Positions 8,056 through 15,198 of a DNA stretch of 15,198 bases are shown piece by piece. Position numbers and translations under genes: made by a program. How positions within the stretch are numbered: the first letter of the stretch is position 1; each line of letters starts with the position of its first letter. This stretch comes from Bifidobacterium breve. GTDB lineage: Bacteria; Bacteroidota; Bacteroidia; Cytophagales; UBA9547. Below the pieces are notes generated by a model that searched no databases, was not told where the DNA came from, and worked only from the letters and a program-made list of their open reading frames with translations. The stretch is from assembly GCA_943325655.2 (NCBI GenBank), contig CALPQG020000017.1, positions 1 through 15,198 of the forward strand. The letters run 5' to 3'.

Positions 8056-9225
8056 ATGTCAAAGAAAATAATGCTGCTTGGAAGTGGTGAATTGGGAAAA
8101 GAATTTGTGATTGCTGTAAAACGACTGGGTGCTTATGTCATTGCCGTAGATTCTTACAACAATGCTCCTGCCCAACAGGTAGCCGATGAACGTGAAGTAA
8201 TCAACATGTTGGATGGGAATGCATTAGATGCAATCGTTGCCAAACATCAACCTGATTTGATTGTACCTGAAATTGAGGCCATTCGTACCGAAAGATTTTA
8301 CGATTACGAACAGCAGGGAATTCAGGTAGTGCCTTCTGCAAGGGCGGCAATTTTTACCATGAACAGAAAAGCAATTCGCGATTTGGCGGCCAAAGAATTG
8401 GGATTAAAAACAGCCAATTACCGTTATGCAACTTCTTTTGATACCTTACTTGCTGCCGTAAAAGAAATAGGAATTCCCTGCGTAGTAAAACCTTTGATGA
8501 GTTCCAGTGGCAAAGGACAATCAACCATCAAAACCGAAGCCGATATTGAAACTGCCTGGAAGCATTCTCAGGCCGGAAAACGAGGCGATATTGCAGAAGT
8601 AATCGTGGAGGCATTTGTAAATTTTAATGCTGAAATCACTTTATTGACTGTGACGCAACAAAATGGTCCAACACTTTTTTGTCCACCAATTGGTCACCGT
8701 CAGGAACGTGGCGATTACCAGGAAAGCTGGCAGCCTGCTTTTATCAGCGACCAACATTTAGCCGAAGCCCAACTTATTGCAGCAAAAGTTACCGCTTCCT
8801 TAACAGGTGCCGGTATTTGGGGAGTAGAGTTCTTTTTGGCAGATGATGGGGTATATTTTAGTGAATTGTCTCCGCGACCACACGATACTGGAATGGTAAC
8901 ATTGGCAGGAACGCAAAATTTATCTGAATTTGAACTGCATGCACGCGCGGTTTTAGGACTTCCAATTCCTGAAATTACCTTGTTAAAAATTGGTGCAAGT
9001 GCCGTAGTATTGGCCGACAAAGAAGGAATAAACCCGCGTTTTGAAGGGGTTGAAAGTGCCATTCAAGATCCTCAAACGGATATCAGGATATTTGGCAAAC
9101 CTACCACACGACCCTTTAGAAGAATGGCAGTAACTTTGGCTTATGACAGTATCGGTGGGGATGTTACAATGGTAAAACAAAAAGCTATGGCCAACGCAAA
9201 ATTGGTTAAGGTAGTGGTGGCATAA
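8056..9225 (+). CDS. purT: Formate-dependent phosphoribosylglycinamide formyltransferase
   Basis: A 389-residue ATP-grasp enzyme that makes formyl-GAR from GAR, formate and ATP, the third step of purine synthesis, without needing formyl-tetrahydrofolate. Length is close to E. coli PurT (392). Visible features are: the N-terminal Rossmann loop LLGSGELGKE (7-16); the GAR/formate region PEIEAIRTER (71-80); the ATP-grasp loop MSSSGKGQS (148-156); the FCPPIGHRQERGDYQESWQP segment (208-227); and the two magnesium ligands Glu258 (GVEFF) and Glu270 (SELSPRPHDTGM). The ATG start has a good promoter ahead. No other purine gene is near, so this is probably a single-gene unit. A short heptanucleotide repeat tract begins two bases after the stop. 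Confidence 0.96.
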   Translation: MSKKIMLLGSGELGKEFVIAVKRLGAYVIAVDSYNNAPAQQVADEREVINMLDGNALDAIVAKHQPDLIVPEIEAIRTERFYDYEQQGIQVVPSARAAIFTMNRKAIRDLAAKELGLKTANYRYATSFDTLLAAVKEIGIPCVVKPLMSSSGKGQSTIKTEADIETAWKHSQAGKRGDIAEVIVEAFVNFNAEITLLTVTQQNGPTLFCPPIGHRQERGDYQESWQPAFISDQHLAEAQLIAAKVTASLTGAGIWGVEFFLADDGVYFSELSPRPHDTGMVTLAGTQNLSEFELHARAVLGLPIPEITLLKIGASAVVLADKEGINPRFEGVESAIQDPQTDIRIFGKPTTRPFRRMAVTLAYDSIGGDVTMVKQKAMANAKLVKVVVA

Positions 9226-9226
9226 A

Positions 9227-9254
9227 GTACTGCGTACAGGGTACAGGGTACTGA
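9227..9254 (+). repeat. Heptanucleotide repeat tract after purT
   Basis: Four 7-bp units stand in register: GTACTGC, GTACAGG, GTACAGG and GTACTGA. The tract starts two bases after the purT stop. Units of the same type recur after the kinase gene and, in opposite sense, before murQ. Confidence 0.75.
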
Positions 9255-9396
9255 GAATATTGTTTGGAAAATTGTTGCGCAAAAACCTGGCAACTTTCAA
9301 GCAATAAAAAACCTTTCGAAAACTCCTAAGTGCAATAAAATTCCATTATCTTGCCAACTTAAAAGATTATTCATTTTAATTCCAATCCATACTAAA

Positions 9397-10254
9397 ATGA
9401 TTGCAATTGCTGACAGCGGTACCACCAAAACATCCTGGCTATTTATAGACAGTATTGGAAACACTTATCACCACAAAACCGTAGGATTTAACCCTTATTA
9501 TCAGACTACTGAAAATATTTTAAATAACCTTCAAAGTGGTCTAATCCCCAATCTTGAATTTAAAGATACGGTAAGAAAAATATATTTTTACGGCGCTGGA
9601 TGCGAATTGCCTGAAAAATGTGAACAAGTAGCTATTGCTATTCGTCAGGCTTTTCCTGAAGCAGAAGTAAATGTTTGGCATGACTTACTTGCTGCTGCCC
9701 GTGCAGTATTGGGTGATGAAGAAGGTATTGCCTGTATCGCTGGAACTGGTGCAAATTCTTGTTACTATGATGGCAAAAATGTAATCTCAAACGTTGAATC
9801 TTTGGGCTTATTCTTAGGCGATGAAGGTAGCGGTGGATACAAAGGCAAATTGCTTTTGAAAGACTATATGAGAAACAATATGCCTGCAAATATTCGTGAG
9901 AAATTTGAAGCAAAATATACTGACCGTACACCAACTATTTTGGACAATGTGTACACAAAACCATTTCCAAGCAGGTATTTGGCTTCTTTCATGCCATTTA
10001 TCGTTGAAAATATTGCTGATCCATACATGTACAAATTGGCTTACAAAAGCTTTGAAGAACAATTTGACCAGTGTATATCCAAATATCCTCGTTACAAAGA
10101 ATTGAACATTAGCTTTATTGGCTCAGTAGCATTTTATTTGAAAGATGTATTGGCTCAAGTAGCAAAAGACAAAGGATGTACTTTGAACAAAGTAATCCGT
10201 AACCCTATGGAAGGCTTGGCTGAATACCACGTTTCAAAAGGATTGATGGATTAA
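9397..10254 (+). CDS. BadF/BadG-type amino-sugar kinase (GlcNAc/MurNAc kinase, MurK-like)
   Basis: A 285-residue member of the BadF/BadG/BcrA/BcrD branch of the actin-like ATPase (ASKHA) fold. Visible features are: phosphate-1 loop ADSGTTKTSW (5-14); VWHD with the likely catalytic base Asp96 (93-96); phosphate-2 loop IAGTGANS (114-121); the GDEGSGG motif (141-147) typical of N-acetylglucosamine kinases; and an adenosine-site-like FIGSVAF (240-246). The family phosphorylates GlcNAc, and characterised relatives encoded next to murQ (Clostridium acetobutylicum and Tannerella forsythia MurK) also phosphorylate MurNAc. Here murQ lies 268 bp downstream on the same strand, so a role in amino-sugar recycling in the cytoplasm is likely. 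A strong terminator between them means they are probably not one transcript. Family sure, exact substrate inferred. Confidence 0.85.
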   Translation: MIAIADSGTTKTSWLFIDSIGNTYHHKTVGFNPYYQTTENILNNLQSGLIPNLEFKDTVRKIYFYGAGCELPEKCEQVAIAIRQAFPEAEVNVWHDLLAAARAVLGDEEGIACIAGTGANSCYYDGKNVISNVESLGLFLGDEGSGGYKGKLLLKDYMRNNMPANIREKFEAKYTDRTPTILDNVYTKPFPSRYLASFMPFIVENIADPYMYKLAYKSFEEQFDQCISKYPRYKELNISFIGSVAFYLKDVLAQVAKDKGCTLNKVIRNPMEGLAEYHVSKGLMD

Positions 10255-10258
10255 TTGG

Positions 10259-10300
10259 GTACAGCGTACTGAGTACAGGGTCTTGGGTACTGAGTAATTA
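10259..10300 (+). repeat. Heptanucleotide repeat tract after the kinase gene
   Basis: Six units in strict 7-bp register start 5 bp after the stop: GTACAGC, GTACTGA, GTACAGG, GTCTTGG, GTACTGA and GTAATTA. They have the same consensus and orientation as the tract after purT. Confidence 0.75.
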
Positions 10301-10333
10301 GAATGTTTATTTAGACCTTTTAGAATAAAATTT

Positions 10334-10366
10334 AAAAAAACCCACAAATATTTTGTGGGTTTTTTT
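10334..10366. terminator. Strong bidirectional-type intrinsic terminator
   Basis: A perfect 15-bp stem: seven A residues and CCCACAAA (10334-10348) pair with TTTGTGGG and seven T residues (10352-10366) around a 3-nt loop. A- and T-tracts on both sides allow it to work on either strand. It separates the kinase gene from murQ. Confidence 0.9.
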
Positions 10367-10412
10367 ATGGGGTTTCTTTAAGTCTAAACAATTATTTTTT
10401 ATACCTATTTTT

Positions 10413-10433
10413 ATTTACTCAACATTCAACACT
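10413..10433 (+). repeat. Left arm of a 21-nt inverted repeat flanking murQ
   Basis: These 21 bases are the exact reverse complement of 11349-11369, beyond the other end of murQ. The core word is CAACATTCAACACT, versus AGTGTTGAATGTTG on the right. The arm overlaps the start of the heptanucleotide tract. Confidence 0.7.
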
Positions 10434-10516
10434 AAAAATTCAACACTTCTTAATACTTTATACCTAATACTTTGTACCTTGTACTGTACTCTGTACTCTG
10501 TACTCATGACCCTGTA
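10419..10516 (-). repeat. Fourteen-unit degenerate heptanucleotide tract before murQ
   Basis: The 98 bp divide into 14 units of 7 bp without a phase slip. They move gradually from TCAACAT/TCAACAC types, through TACTTTA, TACCTAA, TACTTTG and TACCTTG, to CTCTGTA (two adjacent exact copies) and CCCTGTA. Read on the minus strand the units become GTACAGA- and GTGTTGA-like, so this tract is inverted relative to the others. It ends 6 bp before the murQ ATG and must be part of its leader or promoter region. Confidence 0.75.
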
Positions 10517-10522
10517 CCAAAT

Positions 10523-11335
10523 ATGAACACCACCGAATCCACTTCCTCCTACAATAACCTCGAGCAAATGAGTACGCTTGATTTGCTTTTGAATATCAAC
10601 AAAGAAGACCAGACGGTTCCTTTGGCGGTACAAAAAGTAATTCCTTCCATAGAAAAAGTGGTCAATGAAGTGGCCAAAAAACTTGCCGATGGTGGAAGGT
10701 TGTTTTATATTGGTGCAGGTACCAGTGGCAGGTTGGGTGTGGTAGATGCCTCTGAATGTCCTCCGACTTTTGGCGTGCCTCACGACTTGGTCAATGGCAT
10801 TATTGCCGGTGGAGATACTGCTATTAGGAAAGCGGTAGAGTTTGCCGAAGACGATGAACAACAAGCCTGGATAGATTTAAAGGCTAAAAATATTTCCAAT
10901 AAAGATGTGATTATTGGTATTGCTGCATCTGGCCGGACACCTTATGTTTTGGGAGGAATAAACGCTTCAAAAAGTAATGGAATTTATACCGCCTGTATTT
11001 GTTGCAATGAAGGTTCAGTGATTGCCCAAGCGGTGGAAGACGCTATTGAAGTGGTGGTAGGCCCTGAGTTTGTAACGGGTAGCACCCGAATGAAATCAGG
11101 CACTGCTCAAAAATTGGTATTGAACATGATTTCAACTGCGGTGATGATTAAGCTTGGCAAAGTTAAAGGCAACAAAATGGTGGACATGCAATTGAGCAAC
11201 CTCAAATTGGTGGACCGTGCCAAACGCATGGTGATGGACGAAATTCCTGTGAATTACGAAGAAGCTACTTGTCTGATAGAAAAACATGGAAGTGTTAGAA
11301 ATGCAGTGGACGCTTGGCTTAAAAATGCTAAATAA
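10523..11335 (+). CDS. murQ: N-acetylmuramic acid 6-phosphate etherase
   Basis: A 270-residue SIS-fold lyase that removes D-lactate from MurNAc-6-P to give GlcNAc-6-P, a cytoplasmic step of peptidoglycan recycling. The family signature FYIGAGTSGRLGVVDASECPPTFG (61-84) includes catalytic Glu78. GGDTAIRKAVEFAEDD (96-111) holds the second acidic cluster. IAASGRTPYVLGG (133-145) is the second phosphosugar loop, and GSTRMKSGTAQKLVLNMIST (186-205) the C-terminal family motif. The start at 10523 is preferred over an in-frame TTG at 10472: the extra 17 codons are translated repeat tract, and MNTTESTSSYNNLEQMS fits homologue starts. Length then matches Bacteroidota MurQ. The upstream kinase could supply the substrate; no MurNAc transporter is in the window. 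Confidence 0.96.
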   Translation: MNTTESTSSYNNLEQMSTLDLLLNINKEDQTVPLAVQKVIPSIEKVVNEVAKKLADGGRLFYIGAGTSGRLGVVDASECPPTFGVPHDLVNGIIAGGDTAIRKAVEFAEDDEQQAWIDLKAKNISNKDVIIGIAASGRTPYVLGGINASKSNGIYTACICCNEGSVIAQAVEDAIEVVVGPEFVTGSTRMKSGTAQKLVLNMISTAVMIKLGKVKGNKMVDMQLSNLKLVDRAKRMVMDEIPVNYEEATCLIEKHGSVRNAVDAWLKNAK

Positions 11336-11415
11336 GTTGTGAGTGTTGAGTGTTGAATGTTGAGTAAATTTACTCAAAACTCCATCATTTATCCCGATTT
11401 TATCGGGACTCACAA
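11336..11415. repeat. Nested palindromic element with heptad repeats after murQ
   Basis: Heptads GTTGTGA, GTGTTGA, GTGTTGA and ATGTTGA start right after the murQ stop. The right arm of the 21-nt inverted repeat lies at 11349-11369. An 18-bp perfect palindrome TTGAGTAAATTTACTCAA covers 11360-11377. TCCCGAT/ATCGGGA with a 3-nt loop covers 11392-11408. Outer arms TTGTGAGT (11337-11344) and ACTCACAA (11408-11415) pair across the whole unit. There is no T-tract after it, so it looks like a repeat element, though it may still slow transcription leaving murQ. Confidence 0.65.
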
Positions 11416-11480
11416 ATTAACACTTATTTTAGTATGCAATATAAATGTTACTAAAGTATTAGATTTTCTTCATTTTTTAC

Positions 11481-11488
11481 TAATTTTG
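11481..11488 (+). promoter_or_regulatory. Putative -7 box for the large surface protein
   Basis: TAATTTTG is a perfect TAnnTTTG match 97 bp before the ATG at 11586. It predicts a leader of about 90 nt. No matching -33 TTTG was found upstream, so only the half-site supports it. Confidence 0.4.
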
Positions 11489-11585
11489 ACAGTTACTTTA
11501 ATTGGTTTTAAAGTATAGATTAGTCAACCAAGGTGTTTGAAAAGACACTTCTACTTTTTAAAATCAAACCTATTAATACTCTATA

Positions 11586-14500
11586 ATGAAAAACGCTTTA
11601 CATAGACTTTACTACGTATTTATTTTATTACTATTTGTTACAAGTCCTTCAATGAATGATGTATATGCACAACCTTGTACATCTATTCCAACTGAAGCAG
11701 TAATAAATGGTGACTTTAATCAAGGAAATACTGGGTTTACAACCTCCGCTTCATATATTCTAAATCCTGCATCTAAATCTACTGAATGGAATTGTGCAGA
11801 TAGTTGGGACGGCTATTGGGTAGGCAATTTTGAATCGACTAATATGCCATGTGCTACCAATGTTAGATATTTCGGTACTCAAATGGGACCAACATGGAAT
11901 ATCTTGGGAATAGATGGATCCTCAGATAATGTAATGTTTTTAGATCCACCAACAGGAACAGATGTTAAATTATGGGAACAAAATGTTACTATTTTACCTA
12001 ATCAAAATTATTTTTTTACTTTTTGGGTAGCATCGGTAAGTGCTCCACTTAAATCTTTTCAACTTGCTGTTAATGGTACAAAATTAACAACAACTCAAGG
12101 TCCAAGTAAGACATTTGCAGTACAGGGACGAACTTTTGATGGATATGATGCACAAGGGTATGCAAAATACATTTATGGAACAATTCTAACAACTTGGCAA
12201 CAATATGTTGCAACATGGACTTCAACTAGTGCGACAACAGCTAGTATTTCTATAATTCAACCTGGAATTGCAACTTCAACACAAGGAAATGATTTTATAA
12301 TAGACAAAATTTCTTTTATAAATGGATGCCAAAATGTATCTACCAAAAGTAAACCAATTTTTGCTTCAGATACAGTTAATATTTGTGCCTCTACTGTAAA
12401 TTCTGTAAATCTTTCAGCGAGTTATGTAGAACCTTCAGGTGGTAATTCAGGAAACAATACATACTCATGGTATCTCAATGGGAGTACCACACCAATTACT
12501 GGGCAAACTTCCCTGAATTATAATGGCGTTACTGTAGCTGGTTCATATAGAATTTGTGTTGATGATCCTGATAATGGTTGTCCTGTTAGTGCTACAGTGG
12601 TTGTCAACAAAAGTATTAAACCAACATTGGGTGATGTGGTTTTATGTAGTCCACCAACGGCAACATTAACTCCTGTAGTTGTTCCTACGGGAACGTTTAA
12701 TTATGTTTGGTCAGGTGCTGGATCTGGTACTGCTGCTAGTTGCTTAGCTGCAACATCAGGAGCTTATACAGTTACAGTTACAAACCCAAATGTTCCTGGA
12801 TGTTCTGGCTCTGCTACTTCTAACGTTACTTCAAAAATACCAACAGCCCCTACTAATTTAACTTATTGTGAAGGGGGCGGTACTCCTACAAATTTGGTTG
12901 TAGGTGATGGTAAAAAATACAATTGGTATAAAGATGCCTCAATGGGAACACTAACTACTGTTACAAATAATGGAACAGTTACAGCATCTTGGACTCCTGA
13001 CATTGGTACCACAGGAGATCAAATTGTTTATATTCAAAGTAATGAAACTTCTGCATTTCCAGGAAATCCTAAGATTCAAACTACTGCACCAACTGGTCAT
13101 GGTGGTATTACAGCTGTTATAGATATCACAGCTACACAAATAATCAATTTGAAATCAGTTGATTTGGTATTTAAAGATTCCCCAGCTACAGGTATTATAA
13201 CTTTAAACAATGGAACCACAACATATTCTACAAATGTAACTGCATCTTCAGCAACTACAATGACCATCCCTTTAGGTTGGAATTTAAATCCAGGGACATA
13301 TAAGTTAAATTACACGGGTACTTCTTTAGCTGAATTTGCATGGGGACAAAATCCAAGTGTAACTAGTATTGCGGGAGCAGTTTCTGTAAACGATGCAACA
13401 GGTAAAAATAATTTTTTTAATTTAGTTTTTGAACAATCTGCTGCTTGTGATCCAATGCCAGTAATTGTAAAAGCGGTGTCTTGTTGTACAAAACCTGTTA
13501 TCACCACCCAACCGGCAGCAGTGACCAAATGTGAGGGTGCTTCAACTTCCTTTACGGTTGAAGCGACAGGCGCTAATTTGTCTTACCAATGGCAAATTGA
13601 ATCTGCTACACCGGGTACTTTTACTGATTTGACGAATACGGGTGTTTATACCAATGTTACAACGGCCACGATGAACATTTCGAATGTTACGGGTTTGACA
13701 GGTAAAAAATACCAGGTAATTGTTAAAACAAACGGTACTTGCCCTGCTACTTCAAGTGCAGCGACTTTAACGGTCAACCCAACCCCAGCGACGCCAACCA
13801 TTACCTCTAGTTTAACACCGAGTACGTCTTTTGCTTATTGTGCAGGTTCGACTATGGCCTTAACAGCAGCAACAACTACCACAGGAACGGCGACTTGGAC
13901 TTGGGTAACCAAACAAGGAACGTCTACTACGGCTACCAATACTGCCAACAAAACAGGCATTACCTCCTCAGAGGCGGGTTTGTATGAAGTAACGGCAACG
14001 ATTAACAGTTGTGTGAGTGCAAAAGGTTCAGCAACGGTAGCGGTAACGGTATTGCCAGTGGCCACAGTGGCAGCCACACAATCGATATGCTCAGGAGCGG
14101 CGATGGCAGCGACTACTGTTTCTTTAAATCCTACTACGGCTAAGTTTGATTGGAATACGACGACTACGGCTCCTACAGGTGCTGCTACAGGAGCAAGCCC
14201 AACGTCAGGTACGGCAGTAGCCCATCTTACGGATTTGGCACAAAGCACTTTACAGGTTCCTAATGGTACAGGTTCAGGTACCTATACATTTACGATTACG
14301 CCAAAAGACGGCGCTTGTACAGGTACAGCAGTAACACATGTGGTGACCGTGAAAGCCAAACCAGCCAAACCAGTACCTACCAACGATGGTCCTTATTGTG
14401 AGGGTAAAAATATTACTTTAAAATCTAATGTCGCTCCTGCTTTAGCAGCAAGCTGGAACTGGACTTTTGGTGCTTCGACAACTTCTATTAGTACGGAACA

Positions 14501-15198
14501 AGACCCAGCAGCATTTGCCTCTACTTCAGCCAGCAGTGGTTATTACCATGTGGCAGTTACCAATACCAATGCATGTGTAAGTGATACAGGTACTACGAAA
14601 GTAGTCGTGAACACTTCCCCAATAGCACCGGCAGTTACCGCTTTTAGTGCCTGTAAAAATGAAACAGGCTTAACGCTTGCAGCCAATGCAACAGCTTTAT
14701 CAGGCAACACCTTGGTTTGGTATGGTACAACAGCTACAGGAGGTACAGCCAGTGCAACAGCATCCACGGTGGTGACTACTGCCATTACCCCTCCAGCAAT
14801 ATTCTATTATGTAAGTCAAAAAACAACGGCTTCTGGTTGCGAAAGTGCACGTAGCCCTATTCAAGTAACCATTAATGATTTGCCTGTTTTAACAGCAACA
14901 GGTGGAACATTCTGTAAAACGACCCAATCAACGATTACTTTAAATGCCGCAGGTGGTAAAACTCCTTATACTTACCAATGGTCAGCCTCTCCAAACAATG
15001 CACAGGTAACAGGCCAATCCAATGTGGTGGTATTTACTGCAGTAACAGATATCAAACAAACCTTATCAACAACAGCAGCAACGAATCAAAGCCAAGATTA
15101 TAAGGTAGACATTAAAGATGACAATGGCTGTGTAGCAACATCGACGGCAACTTTAGTAGTTGACCCATGTCCTTTTAAAGCAGACTTTAGTTTGAGTG
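11586..15198 (+). CDS. Large secreted multi-domain Ig/PKD-like cell-surface protein, C-terminally partial
   Basis: One open frame of 1204 complete codons runs from ATG to the right edge with no stop. Residues 1-28 are a signal peptide (hydrophobic VFILLLFVTS, cleavage near VYA-Q). Residues about 38-248 look like a jelly-roll, carbohydrate-binding-like domain (AVINGDF, WEQNVTILPNQNYFFTFWV, GNDFIIDKISFINGC). Tandem beta modules follow: about 255-345, 346-418, 419-492; a beta-sandwich-like module 493-635; Ig-like 636-731 (TTQPAAVTKCEG, YQWQ); 732-822; PKD-like 823-925 (YTFTITPKDGACTG); 926-1012; a CHU_C-associated Ig-type 1013-1099 (LVWYGTTATGG, YYVSQK, GCESARSPI); and the last from 1100. Such proteins usually end in a type IX secretion or gliding-type C-terminal domain; here that end is outside the window. 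A role as adhesin or surface matrix protein is inferred. Codon use shifts near residue 635. Confidence 0.85.
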   Translation, partial: MKNALHRLYYVFILLLFVTSPSMNDVYAQPCTSIPTEAVINGDFNQGNTGFTTSASYILNPASKSTEWNCADSWDGYWVGNFESTNMPCATNVRYFGTQMGPTWNILGIDGSSDNVMFLDPPTGTDVKLWEQNVTILPNQNYFFTFWVASVSAPLKSFQLAVNGTKLTTTQGPSKTFAVQGRTFDGYDAQGYAKYIYGTILTTWQQYVATWTSTSATTASISIIQPGIATSTQGNDFIIDKISFINGCQNVSTKSKPIFASDTVNICASTVNSVNLSASYVEPSGGNSGNNTYSWYLNGSTTPITGQTSLNYNGVTVAGSYRICVDDPDNGCPVSATVVVNKSIKPTLGDVVLCSPPTATLTPVVVPTGTFNYVWSGAGSGTAASCLAATSGAYTVTVTNPNVPGCSGSATSNVTSKIPTAPTNLTYCEGGGTPTNLVVGDGKKYNWYKDASMGTLTTVTNNGTVTASWTPDIGTTGDQIVYIQSNETSAFPGNPKIQTTAPTGHGGITAVIDITATQIINLKSVDLVFKDSPATGIITLNNGTTTYSTNVTASSATTMTIPLGWNLNPGTYKLNYTGTSLAEFAWGQNPSVTSIAGAVSVNDATGKNNFFNLVFEQSAACDPMPVIVKAVSCCTKPVITTQPAAVTKCEGASTSFTVEATGANLSYQWQIESATPGTFTDLTNTGVYTNVTTATMNISNVTGLTGKKYQVIVKTNGTCPATSSAATLTVNPTPATPTITSSLTPSTSFAYCAGSTMALTAATTTTGTATWTWVTKQGTSTTATNTANKTGITSSEAGLYEVTATINSCVSAKGSATVAVTVLPVATVAATQSICSGAAMAATTVSLNPTTAKFDWNTTTTAPTGAATGASPTSGTAVAHLTDLAQSTLQVPNGTGSGTYTFTITPKDGACTGTAVTHVVTVKAKPAKPVPTNDGPYCEGKNITLKSNVAPALAASWNWTFGASTTSISTEQDPAAFASTSASSGYYHVAVTNTNACVSDTGTTKVVVNTSPIAPAVTAFSACKNETGLTLAANATALSGNTLVWYGTTATGGTASATASTVVTTAITPPAIFYYVSQKTTASGCESARSPIQVTINDLPVLTATGGTFCKTTQSTITLNAAGGKTPYTYQWSASPNNAQVTGQSNVVVFTAVTDIKQTLSTTAATNQSQDYKVDIKDDNGCVATSTATLVVDPCPFKADFSLS

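Noticed and set aside
8715..9062. Minus-strand 115-codon frame inside purT
   Set aside because: It lies fully within a well-supported purT gene and has no recognisable features.
10472..10522. N-terminal extension of murQ from a TTG codon
   Set aside because: The extra codons only translate the heptanucleotide tract, and homologues start at the ATG at 10523.
13835..14248. Minus-strand 137-codon open frame rich in Ala and Val
   Set aside because: It is antisense to the Thr/Ala-rich repeat part of the large surface protein. Its openness follows from the GCN/ACN-rich codons on the coding strand.

Overview
The window looks like chromosomal DNA from a member of the Bacteroidota. The signs are low GC content, promoter -7 boxes of the TAnnTTTG type, little or no Shine-Dalgarno sequence ahead of genes, a glmM-type mutase of the form usual in that phylum, and a large secreted protein built from Ig-like modules of the kind that accompany type IX secretion. 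The genus cannot be fixed from this sequence.

Layout. Positions 1-884 (minus) hold a glycosyltransferase family 9 gene cut by the left edge. Positions 1181-4315 (plus) hold glmM, closed by a strong hairpin terminator, then a closely spaced pair: an exported SPOR-domain protein and an M20 metallo-amidohydrolase. A single-domain response regulator follows (4409-4795). A 512-bp spacer holds one candidate 51-codon membrane peptide. An Upf1-type SF1 helicase runs on the minus strand (5308-7206/7221), and its terminator hairpin overlaps its own stop codon. Positions 7222-8055 have no gene but carry a cluster of GC-rich palindromic repeats and a good promoter for purT (8056-9225). A BadF-type amino-sugar kinase (9397-10254) and murQ (10523-11335) follow. 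From 11586 to the right edge runs one uninterrupted frame of at least 1204 codons. It encodes a secreted multi-domain cell-surface protein and is open at the right edge.

Function. Several genes concern the envelope. GlmM makes GlcN-1-P for UDP-GlcNAc, the SPOR protein probably binds septal glycan, the GT9 enzyme probably builds lipopolysaccharide, and the kinase plus MurQ form a plausible route for recycling MurNAc and GlcNAc to GlcNAc-6-P. PurT (purine synthesis) and the helicase are housekeeping genes.

Most unusual features. The spacers on both sides of the kinase and murQ contain degenerate 7-bp repeats in strict phase, including a 14-unit tract (10419-10516) directly before murQ and in the opposite sense to the others. 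The two tracts around murQ share an exact 21-nt inverted repeat. The large surface protein shows a sharp change in codon use near 13490, which suggests a mosaic origin. No CRISPR array, transposase, tRNA or rRNA was seen, and I found no convincing novel defence or mobile system.
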